A stretch of 64,000 nucleotides of DNA from Turbatrix aceti (taxonomy: Eukaryota; Nematoda; Chromadorea; Rhabditida; Panagrolaimidae), in assembly GCA_963969345.1 (NCBI GenBank), contig OZ017766.1, positions 4,340,001 to 4,404,000 of the forward strand, read 5' to 3'. Below the pieces are notes generated by a model. It ran no database searches and had not been told where the DNA came from. It worked only from the letters and a program-made list of their open reading frames with translations. Every line of letters begins with the position of its first letter. Positions within the stretch are counted from its first letter, which is position 1. Position numbers and translations under genes: made by a program. Below are positions 24,006 through 33,823 of this stretch, in pieces.

Positions 24006-26076
24006 TTAATTTTTGAGCGAGATTGAGACGACACTCACCTCTTCGCGGGGCCTGCCGGATCGCTCGTGGGTCGGGACCTGGTTGATCTTCTGCACGACGC
24101 TGAAGCCATCGGTGACCTCGCCGAAGAGCGTATTCTTCCCGTCGAGGAACTCGGTGGGCGAGACGGTGATGAAGAACTGCGAGCCGTTCGTATTGGGCCC
24201 GGCGTTGGCCATTGACAGGCGAAAAGGCTTGTCGTGCCTCAGCATGGGGTGAAACTCGTCTTCAAAGTCCTTGCCCCAGATGGACTGTCCGCCCGTGCCC
24301 TTGCCCGTCGGATCGCCCGTCTGGATGATGAAGGACTTGATGACGCGGTGGAAGACGTGGCCGTTGTAGTAGCCTCTCCTGGAGAGCGTGACAAAGTTCT
24401 CGACCGTCTTCGGGCAGTATTCGGGGTAGAGTCGGACGTGGATGTCGCCGAACGTCGTGTGCACGATGGCGGCGTCCGTCATCGCCTTCGAGTCCGTTTC
24501 TTTGTCGACTGCGGTGAGCGCGTCTTCCTTGCGTGGTTTTTCGTTGAACACGTCGCGGTTGGTCGCGCCATCGCCGTCGTCGCCGGCCGTGAAGGGCTCC
24601 GCGTTCGTGAAGATGTAGAAGCGGTTCTTCTTGTACGCAGTCGCTATCTGAAGGCCCTCTGGGTTCAAAAAAATGCATGCACCCCTCCACTTACCACCAT
24701 GGGGTCCGGATCGGTCTTCTGGAGCGCCGGATTGTCAGAAGCCTCCATCTCGACGGTGAGGACGCTTTTGAATCTCTCGACCGCGGTCGGCATCGGTCGG
24801 CAAACAGCCAGCCCCATGAATCGGGCCGATTCGCTCTTGCCGATCTCGCGCACAAAACGGCCGGAGAACATGTTGTACATGCGGATGCCGACGGGAGAGG
24901 GGTAGACGACAAAGTTGCCGGACTCGTCGAACGCGAGCTGCATGGTGTCGAAGGCCTTCGGGTCCTTGTTCATGTCCTTTTCCAGGGCCACCTTCCGAGT
25001 CCAGTCCACGTTTTGAAGCCCGAATCGACTGAAAAATAAAAATGCCATCAAAAACAAGAAAAAAAGGGCTCACTCGTTGGTCTTGGATTGCTCGATGTAT
25101 TTTTCGAGAGTTTCGTCGAGCCGTCGAATAATTTTCCCAGTCGCAACGGAGAAAACCAGAAGTTGCCTCGACGCGGTAAAAGCGACGAAATAGATGCCAT
25201 TGGGACTCGCGGCGAGTGTTTTGGGGGGCTGCTTCGCGCGGGAGAATTCGTAGAGATCGGTGTCGCTTTTGTACTCCCATTTGATGGTTGTTGGGAATTC
25301 AAAGTTGGTCTTGATGCCCGACCAGTACTCCAGCATGCCCTTGCGGTCGATGGATATCACGACGTTCTTCGACGGCACGTGGGCCATCAACACGACGGGG
25401 CTCGTGTGGAGATTTTCGATCACCTAAAAAACACCAAATCAAACTAAATTGATTCAAAATGCGCCAAACCAACCCGAATAGCCTTGTTTTCGCCCTTCGC
25501 GTCAAAAATGTGAATCTTCGGCGAATCCGCATCCGCGACGGCAAAGGCCGGCACCAAGTCAGCCTCGCCGTGGACCCAGGCAACAACGCGGGGCGCAAAG
25601 TCGAGTTTGAACATGTTGATCATGTCAAAGTTGTTCACGTCAAAAACCTTGACCGTTTTTTCCTGCGCGCACGCAGTTGCCATGAGCGTGCCGTTGTGGT
25701 TGATTTTGATATCCGAGAACGCAGAAAGGTGGCAGCGGAAGTGTTTGACGAATTCGACGCCCTCGCGGTAGATTTTCTTCCAGAACTTGAGGTGACCGTC
25801 GCAGCTCGCCGTGATGAGAAAATCCGAGCGAGTCGCAAAGACGTGCGTCACCGTATCCCGGTGCATGAACGACTTTTCGTACTGCGAAGCCCGTGGAAGG
25901 CCTCGTAGATAGGTTTCCTCGAATTTCAGCGCCTTGGCCCGTTTGGCCGTGGGCGGTCCGCCGTTGCTGGGCTTCGGCTTTTTGGTGACCGGTTCGTCAG
26001 ACGCAGATGCCGCAGCAGACGATGCCGAAGGCTGCGCGTCATCCGGGGATCCGTCGGGTATCGCGTTTTGAACCAT
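24006..26076 (-). CDS. cyn-15: PPWD1-type WD40 and cyclophilin protein
   Basis: Nuclear peptidyl-prolyl isomerase associated with the spliceosome; orthologue of human PPWD1. Exons are 26076-25474, 25423-25074, 25028-24695 and 24656-24006, giving 645 residues, essentially the human length. The N-terminus is low-complexity with a basic KKPKP patch, followed by WD40 repeats (ITASCDGHLKFWK and similar) over residues 80-420. The C-terminal cyclophilin domain has FHRVIKSFIIQTGDPTGKG and NGSQFFIT. In the substrate pocket the usual Trp and His are replaced (EFLDGKNTLFG), as in PPWD1-like members. A TTTCAG acceptor ends six bases before the ATG, so the mRNA is probably trans-spliced. It is 290 bp downstream of rpn-7 on the same strand. 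Confidence 0.93.
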
Positions 26077-26366
26077 TTTCACCTGAAAACATCCAATTTC
26101 AATATTTCGTTGCAGGACACCCGAAAAATGTCCAAATTTCGTTTCAAAAATCGATTTCGTGTCAGGACACCCAAAATTGTCCAAATCCGATTAAAAAGCG
26201 CCAAAATTACATTTTTAACAAAATTTGCCCCAATTAGGTACTCAACGGATAAAAACCCAATCAATCTGCCCAATCGAAAATTGTCGCGTGCCAATAATTT
26301 ACTTATCATCATACCGGCCACATTCACACAGATTACACAATTCACACCAAAAAACGACCAAAGAGG
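26077..26366 (-). promoter_or_regulatory. Intercistronic spacer rpn-7 / cyn-15 with trans-splice acceptor
   Basis: The 290-bp gap between two same-strand genes is AT-rich and ends with a TTTTCAG acceptor just before the cyn-15 ATG. The distance fits nematode operons, where downstream genes receive SL2-type leaders. No clear AATAAA for rpn-7 is visible on the minus strand. Confidence 0.45.
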
Positions 26367-27939
26367 TTAGGCATTGATGACGCGGGCGAGTTTCTGAATG
26401 CGGTTGAGGAGAACGTCGCCGTCGCGGATGACCGCCTTGTAGAGGTGGTTCTTGTTGTCTGGATGGTTCATCTCGATAACACCGCGTACGGCGTCGATCC
26501 GGCACGTCAGCTGTCCCGTGCTGATGAGGAAGTGGAGCTCGCGGTCGATGAACGCCTTCGACACGCCAAAGTCTTTGGCCATCATGTCGAGGCGGACCGT
26601 CTTGTATGGGGTGAGGAACTGCTCGTAGGCCTTGAGTCGCATCGCCCGCGAGTAGAACGCGTAGTGGGGGGCTATGTAGCGGTCGAACTTGAGTCGCTGG
26701 GCCTCGAGTTGAGCGAGCAGGACGAAGAACTGGTCGTAGTGGCAGTCGTAGAAGGCCTCGAGGAACTGACGGATCGGAATGAGGTCGCCCTTCTCGCCGC
26801 CGCCCGTGAGCTGTTCCTGGATTTCGTTGCATCGGATCACCTTTGAACGGAGTTCGGGGCGGTCAAGAGCTGAAAAATTAACATTTTAGGAGCCGTTCTT
26901 CTGCTCACAAAAAAATATGGTTTTTACTAGAAAAAAATAATTCACCTGCCTGAGAAATGATCTGGCAGAGTTACGATCCCCTGAAATCACTTTTTTGACG
27001 ATTTTTGGCACCTGTATCTAAAAAACTACGGCATTTCTAAAGCCGGGGTACAGCGCGCCAAAAATCGTAAAAAATGATTTCAGGCGATCGTAACTCTGCT
27101 ATCGTAACTTTTAGGCTCAATTTCCAGCAGTTCGAGCAATCAATAAATAAAAACTCACAGTAAATCGTGGTGAAAACAGTGTAGAAGATGAGATCCTCGT
27201 ACGACATGAGCTCATACGAACCAAAAGTCGGGACAGCCTCGAGGAAAAGCGCAGCTGCGGCCTTGAAATCGCGAGTCGCCATCTTGTATAGTCCCTCGTA
27301 GGAACGGAGTCTGTTCTTGCGCTCCCAGTCGCCGCCCTGCTCCATGAGGTCCTTCGCCTTGGCGATATTCGCGCTGATCAGTTTATGATCGAGGAAGAAG
27401 AGTCCCAGACGGATGAGATTGAAGACCAGATCGATGCGGTACCCGATGCCGACCGTCTTCTCGTACGTCTGACGGAAGGCAGAGACCGCGGAATCCTTGT
27501 CGCCGATTTGGCAGAGATATTCCGACTTTTTGAGGTATGCCTGACGGACTTCGCTCTCTCCAAGATTCTGCTCGGCGTCGAGGATCTCAGCATCGATCGT
27601 GGCGAGTCGCTTTGCGTTCTTTTCCTGTAGCTCGGCGAGGAGAGCCTTGTCGACAGGGATTTGGAGCTCGGCGTAGACGAGGGTGTAGTACGGACCCATC
27701 TCGTTTTCGACAATCTTCTTGTTGAGCACCTTGAGCTTCTCAGCCTTCACCGCGGGATCCAAATCACCGCTAGTGACCAGGAAGCGCAGCTGGGCGAGTT
27801 CCAGGTTGGGGTTCTTCGAGATGATCTAGAACAAAGAGCTTGAATGTACCAAACGGGAAATCAAAGCAAAAAGTGTACTTACATCTCGGTCGAACTCATC
27901 TGGGCTATTGTTATCCTTCTGTCCCTTTTTATCCGACAT
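26367..27939 (-). CDS. rpn-7: 26S proteasome regulatory subunit RPN7 (PSMD6)
   Basis: Lid subunit of the 19S proteasome. Exons 27939-27883, 27825-27159 and 26869-26367 give 408 residues. The signature helical stretches match PSMD6: KNPNLELAQLRFLV near the start, NLGESEVRQAYLKKSEYLC, GGDWERKNRLRSYEGLY and the PCI domain ending LLNRIQKLARVINA. The ATG lies two bases after a TTGCAG acceptor, typical of trans-splicing. The intron 26870-27158 is 289 bp, longer than its neighbours because it contains an inverted repeat. First gene of a possible two-gene operon with cyn-15. Confidence 0.96.
26964..27100. repeat. MITE-like inverted repeat in an rpn-7 intron
   Basis: Arms at about 26964-27016 and 27049-27100 are imperfect reverse complements over 50 bp (GGCAGAGTTACGATC against GATCGTAACTCTGC at the ends), with a 32-bp loop. 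No coding capacity. It looks like a small non-autonomous element or a folded intron. Confidence 0.8.
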
Positions 27940-29784
27940 GACTGCAACCAACCTGACGTAGAAAAAATCAAAAAGGAAGCAAAATCAGTGACGCGGGGTA
28001 ATCGAAAGCAGCACGCAAAAACTCGGAAAAGGCAAAACTCATCGTGCGCATGCGTCGCGAATTGTCAGCAAAAATTTGGTCTCGACGCGAATTTGAAATT
28101 GCTCAATTTTGAACAATTTTCTCGAACAAAACTGCTTCTTTTTTACAAGTTCAAACGACAATTATCGGTTTTTTGAGGTGCCGCTTTCTTAATCGTTCAA
28201 ATCTCAGGGGAGCGACGGCGGTTTTGTTGAACAGTGACATTTACGATTCATCGAACTTTATGATCGTCAATTTTTGCCAGAACGACTTTTGAAAACGGCA
28301 TTGCACAAATCAATGATGATTTTTTTCGTCGATGCCAATTTTAAGAGTACCGCTGTCATGTGATCGGTGATTCTAACTCAGTTATTTTGACGATGAGTGC
28401 AAAACTGAATTTATCAACTACCTGCCGCGGCACCTGGAGATGTCAAATGAAATTCATTCCTAATTTTGTCAAGCAGGGTAGTATAATTTTATGCCCGACA
28501 AAAGCACAGATTGCATTTGAACGCCATTCAAAACATATGTTTTTGAAAAAAAATAACTTGCAAAATGCCTAAAAACATGTGTTTGCCCTTTTTTTATTCC
28601 CCGAAGAGCAAACCAGCAACAAATGAGCAGAATTGGCTACTTCATTAGCGTTGCGCAGTGTTTTCCACAAACAAGGCTTCGAGCCGATGCTGTAAACGCT
28701 ACGCTTCCTCCATGCCCATGTCAGAGCTTGTTTGGGGTGGAGAAAGACCCTCTAGTTTACAGTACTTTCTAAATATTTTCGTGTCCTCGTTTGGACCAGA
28801 AAAGAGAAGAAAGAAAACAAAAAAGACTGGTGTTGTTTTGAGGAGGCAAACATCAGTTTAATGAACTCCATTTTGCTGGCATCTTTGTTGTGCTAACATC
28901 AGTTCTTCGTCCCTAGCGATTTGGATAAATCGGTTAACCTTGCACGCGTGTGCCGTGGCCCTCTGGCATGCGAGTCGAGTCGAGTCATCTGCTTTGACAA
29001 TCACATTTTCGCCTGGCTTCCATTGTCAAATAACTGCAGTCAGCAGTGCCGATTTACGCCAGATAACGTCCGTCCGAAATAGCCGTGGACTTTGAGCGCT
29101 GGTGGGAGCATAGAAATGTTTACGCCCCACATTTTTCACTTCTGTGAACCATTTGCCTTCCGTCATTAATCCTAATCGTTCCTCCTCCGAAGATTGTTCT
29201 GCTGCGCGGCGATGAATGTTGCCTCATTCGGGGGAAAAGTGGTTTTCGATACATAGTACGTGTTCTCTTGTTCTACCGTATCTTGGTTGTGGCTTACGTT
29301 CATCGATGAACACTCGCGCGGTAACTTTTTATACTCGGATGACTCGGTGACACCGACGACCTGTGAGTGTTTACTATTTACCCGACATGAAACCGGCAAT
29401 TTTGGGGCAATAAACGTGGACTCGGTCCGGGCTCCGTTGCTGCAAAGCGGACAATTTGAGGGTCCATTAGACGGATTATTTGCCCTGACGGGGCGTGAAG
29501 GTCGGCGAGACGACAACCACCTGCACGGAGGCATTAGCGCGTGCGTTGAGTGCCTCCCTCGTCCGGATTCGACGGGTTTTGACCGCCATTATCTCGCCGA
29601 TTGCGGTCTTATTTGGTCGCGCCGGGGACACTCCCCTGACCTTGGAGGGCGCGGTCGACCCAAAGTTTTTGTTTCGCGGATCCGCGAGGTAACATTCACG
29701 CGTTTTACGCTGCTTTGGCTCTGCAGAAAGTCAGTCAGTCACTCGCAACCTTCACCGACCGAAATTTGTTAGAAATCTGAAATC
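27940..29784. other. Intergenic region between rpn-7 and the aquaporin gene
   Basis: About 1.85 kb between divergently transcribed genes, so promoters of both are expected. It has AT-rich and GC-richer halves, a short GAGTC tandem near 28975 and several unsupported frames, including a 170-codon plus-strand one at 29260-29772 without a recognisable domain. Confidence 0.5.
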
Positions 29785-30986
29785 ATGTCGTCATCGCCGT
29801 CGCCCATCATCGATGTTCTCCGCTCCAAGATCGGCACCAAGCGGGAGATCGTTCGGGCTCTGCTCGCTGAAGCCATCGGCACTCTTCTTCTTTCTGTAAG
29901 ATTTTTACTTTTTTTTAAAATCATTTTATGCCTTATTGGGATGAACAAAACCAAATAACAGTTTGAAAGGAAAAAAAGTCAGTGTTGACTTTTGCAAATG
30001 CGCGATTGAATATTTTTTTTTGCAAATAAATAAATATTGGCCGTATTTGCACAGTAAAACCGTTTCACGCAAGTTCTCATATTTTGGAAAACATCGCTGA
30101 ATTTTTTTTGAAGATGAAAAAAATGCTGACACCAAAATCTTCAGTTGTTAATCAACGCGACCGTGGCCCAAGCCGTGCTGCCAAAACCCGTCGCCGCGAA
30201 CCAACTCATCGGCGTCAACCTCGGTGTGGCGACTGCCATTGCCTTCGGCGTCGCCGTCTCTGCCATGGCGTCCGGCGGTCACGTGAACCCCGTTGTGACG
30301 ATCGCCTTTCTGGCTGTGCGCCAGATCGCTCCCCTTCGTGCGCTGCTGTACATCGTAGCCCAGGTGATCGGTGCCTTCATCGGCACCGCTCTCTCCTACC
30401 TCCTCTACTCCGACGCCCTCACGACTTACGACGGCGGCAAGAAACTCGTTACCGGAGCTCGTGCGACTGCGCAGATTTTTGCGTCTTACCCGTCGGCTCA
30501 CCTGTCCGTCGCGGGCGGCTTCTTCGACGTCGCTCTCGGCGCTGCTGTCTTTATTTTTGTTCTGTTCCACATTCTCGACCGCCGTAACGGTTACCCTGCC
30601 TGGCTGGTGCCTTTCATCGTCGGTCTGCTTTTCGTCGTCATTGGCACGGCTTTTTCGTACAACGCCGGTGCCCCGCTGAACCCTGCCAAGGACCTCGCCG
30701 CCCGTCTTTTTACACTCATCGTCGGCTACGGTGGACAGGTTTTCTCCCACAACGATAACGCCTGGTTCTGGATTACGATCGTTGCCCCGCTGGTTGGAGG
30801 CGTTGTTGGCGGGTACATCTACCAGCTGCTGCTCGGCATCCACATCCCAAATGAAGAGTACGAGGTCGTCGCCACTCGCGAAGTCATCGTTACTACCTCG
30901 TCCACGGACAAGTGAGTTTTGCAGACGCGCTGGTCGGCAGCTTCAAGCGTTTTTGTGTTTTTTTCAGGAACAGCGGCGAGCCTTAG
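29785..30986 (+). CDS. Aquaglyceroporin-type channel with altered filter residues
   Basis: Membrane channel of the MIP family, 298 residues from exons 29785-29895, 30145-30911 and 30968-30986. Six hydrophobic spans plus two half-helices are seen. The first NPA motif reads NPV (GGHVNPVVTIAF). The second is NPA but is followed by Lys (NPAKDLAAR) where nearly all members have Arg, the selectivity-filter residue. The Asp after it and the ending PLVGGVVGGYIYQLLLG are characteristic of glycerol-permeating members. The tiny third exon adds only the last residues, NSGEP. The C-terminal tail is acidic with several Thr/Ser. Confidence 0.93.
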
Positions 30987-31319
30987 ACTGCCAACTTTTG
31001 CGTCAGATCCCACAATTACCTCACAATTTTCATCAGCTTCCATGTTCGTCATTTATTTAAAAAAAAACACGTGCAGACATTTTATGTATTTTTTTGTGCA
31101 ACTTATCAGGAAGACGTTTGTTCTGTTCTTTGCTTAAGAGTTGGATGGATTTCTGTTGCCGATGATGATAAAGAACTGCGAAGCCACTGTTCGAGTGGCG
31201 AGAGAAGCACCTAGGAGGGAAAGAAGCAAATATTTATATCTGACGAGACACCCTGTTTAGGCCGTGTGTAAATATAACTGTGTGGATGAGGAAAGCGCGG
31301 ACTCGAGGAAAATGCATCG
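30987..31319. other. Convergent 3' flanks of the aquaporin and receptor genes
   Basis: 333 bp between two converging stop codons, AT-rich, presumably 3' UTRs of both. No canonical AATAAA is evident in either direction. Confidence 0.5.
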
Positions 31320-33374
31320 CTACGATTCCAGGGAATCACGGGCCAGCTGCTCGTAGTGGTGCTGGGTGACGATGCCGGTCAGCATCATGCCGAAGGTGAC
31401 GATGATCACGCTGGACGTGAAGATGACCAGCATCATGCGATCCAAAACAGAGGCCAGCAACTCCCACTCCAACGAGCACTGCCGCTTCCTCTTCATGTTG
31501 TCCATCTCCGAGGATTTCTTGTTGTCCATCGCTGAGCCCGCTGTAAACTCAATTTTAGACTTGTTTACATCCCTGCAGGAAGGCAACTTACGTCTCGTAG
31601 GAGTGGTGAGAACGCCGACGGTGTTGTCCCACAGCGAAGATCGTTTGGACGCGAGAGAAGGCGAATTGGGAGTGGAAGTGCCATCCGCGAACGGCACGGA
31701 TGATTTCTGTTCGAGAGTCCTGGACTGACGGGCAGCAGCACCCGCTCTCAGCCACGCCTTCTTTGCCTTTGTCGTCGGCAGCGGTGGCGGTCTGTGCGCG
31801 CTCACCAACGAGGGAGTCGGGGTGTCGAGCACCGCCAGAGGCACAGCGGGATCGCGGGATTTGGGGACGTCAAGCGTGGAGACGCCGTTATTATTGCTGG
31901 GAGGCACTCTGTCGACCGGTGTACGCTTCTTGTATCTTCGACGGGAATTCCGCTGAAACAGTTCAATTATCACCTGAAATACGATCACGAAAAATAAAAA
32001 CAAACCCTATCGCGTTGTTCTTGCTTCTGCCTGGCGTAGGTCTCGCAGGGATGATCGTTGAGCTCGTCCCAGAGCAGAACGAGCGCCGGCTGCGGTTTGA
32101 GCCAGAACCAGGGCAAGAATTTGTCGAGGAACAGGTAGCGAATGGTGAGGGGCGGCAGCGTGCCGTATTGCCTCCGGCTCTGAATGCCCAGGATCACGCT
32201 GGTCAGGAACGTGCCGATGGATATCAAGATTATGATCCTGCAAAAATTTTGGAAAAAATTATTATACCTGGTTTTGAAAGTGCAGACTTACGATAGGTAA
32301 AACCACGCGATGAGAGGGACGAATTCGGAAGTTGTCGGCATCTGATCCGAAACCATGAGCATCAGAATGGACATTGCCTGAAAAAATTAGGGTTTATTGT
32401 GTCCTGAACGTTTTCAAAACCCACCAAAAGAGTGGTTATGCCAAGATTGATCTTTTCCGTGCGATCGTCGCTGGTCGACGCCGGCGTGAAGAATCCCGTG
32501 ATGGCGACCACCGTGATAATGGACGTCGGAATAATCAGATTAACGACGTAGTAGAGCGGCTTTCGTCTCAGGATGATGCTGGCCTCGAGAATCACCCATG
32601 GCTCAGGGCAGCACGCGTATTTATACTCGTGGCGGAATATTCGGAAGGAAATGACCTCCCATTCTTCGTTCGGGATGAAAGAGGCCATGTTGACGTGCTC
32701 CTCGGCGTAGTAGTCAAGCGCGGACTTGGAATTGGTCCAGGACGAGATCGTGAGCGTGCAGTTCTGCTGATCGTAGGGAAAGTATCGGATATTCAGACGA
32801 CAGGTGACCGTGTAGATGGCCGGGTACAGGAAAGACAGCAGGGCGCCTTTCTTGCCTTCGGCGTGCAACGAATCCACCTTGATATTCATGTATCGCTCTG
32901 TCTCGTCGGGATTCATGACGACGCTGTTGTAGACAACGGTGTCCGGCAGCCAGAGCACGTCGTGTGGCAGGATGAGAGTTGAAATATTACCGTACTCGCT
33001 GGGATTCCAGTCGAGAGCCTCGTCGATCCACTTTTGTATCATCCAGACGTTCATCTTGATATTCTGCGCCGGTTCGTTCACGTCGATGATCTGGTACAAC
33101 GACATGCTGATGTGGATCTTGAGCGGCTGGCGGTGATCTTCCACCGGTCGTACCCGTTTGTCGTAGCGGTCGTTCGCCAGAATGTCCCGTGTCAGGCGCA
33201 TCAGAGCGACGCCATTTGAGAAGTTTTCTTCTTCTGTGAAATCTGAAATTGCATATTTAAAAAATGCGTAAAACGAAAAAACTTACTCGTCTGCAGGGAG
33301 TTGGGAGGCAGCAGGCACCACGCCAGACGGCCGGCGGCGGCCCAGAGGATGACCACCCATAGGGCTCCGATCAT
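31320..33374 (-). CDS. deg-3: Nicotinic acetylcholine receptor alpha-type subunit, DEG-3 clade
   Basis: Cys-loop ligand-gated channel subunit of 608 residues: exons 33374-33287, 33242-32425, 32377-32292, 32237-32006, 31973-31592 and 31540-31320. A signal peptide (MIGALWVVILWAAAGRLAWC) is followed by the ligand domain, a 13-residue Cys loop (CRLNIRYFPYDQQNC), the vicinal cysteines YACCPEP that mark alpha subunits, TM1 to TM3 (TM2 GITTLLAMSILMLMV, then SDQMPTTS), a long Ser/Pro-rich cytoplasmic loop and TM4. The SDxMPTTS stretch after TM2 is shared with the neighbour and typical of the DEG-3 group. The gene lies downstream of its paralogue in the same orientation, like C. elegans des-2/deg-3, which is why I offer the symbol; other DEG-3-clade members (acr-20, acr-23) are possible. 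Confidence 0.85.
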
Positions 33375-33823
33375 GGCGCCGAGCTGCGCTGTTGGGCCAT
33401 CGGCTGGCTAAAATCCGTATAAGTGTGCTCCCGTCTGAAATGAGAGCACGCGAGAAGGTAGAAGATAGAAAGTCATGGACTGCGACCAGGTAAGAACTCC
33501 GGCAAATGTCGCGTTTTCTACCAGCTTTATCCGTCAGTCAGTGGAAGCCAGGACAAGTGCTCAAAACTAAAGGGGGCGTGAACAAAAAAGTACAAATGTG
33601 CCAGTCATCGTTGGCTCGCTCGCGGGACAGGAGCGAGCGAGCAAAGGACAGAAAACCAAGCATCGGGACAAGAAGGCGGAATGCACGCAAGGGTGATCGA
33701 CCAACAACGTTCGGCTAAAGAAGGCGGTCCCGGCCGCCGGCGATGTGACAGATTTGCAGGCAGCGCGGGGCGGCATGCATATCATATGGCCTTAGACTTT
33801 GACCCCTCTCCATGACGAGGATC
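33375..33823 (-). promoter_or_regulatory. Intercistronic region with two candidate trans-splice acceptors
   Basis: 449 bp between the two receptor genes. On the minus strand a CATTTCAG acceptor places an RNA start at 33434 and a GATTTTAG acceptor at 33407, 60 and 33 bases before the ATG at 33374. No upstream donor in phase is visible, so they fit spliced-leader addition to a downstream operon gene. Confidence 0.45.

Noticed and set aside
24034..24054. GTGAGT donor near the end of cyn-15
   Set aside because: Reading through gives EEVSVVSISLKN, the normal cyclophilin C-terminus, so no intron is needed.
24234..24905. 223-codon plus-strand frame opposite cyn-15
   Set aside because: Shadow of the cyclophilin exons; spans an intron of the real gene.
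29260..29772. 170-codon plus-strand frame before the aquaporin
   Set aside because: No domain, no splice connection and composition unlike neighbouring coding exons.
30148..30843. 231-codon minus-strand frame opposite the aquaporin
   Set aside because: Shadow of a GC-rich coding exon, no hydrophobic or domain signal.
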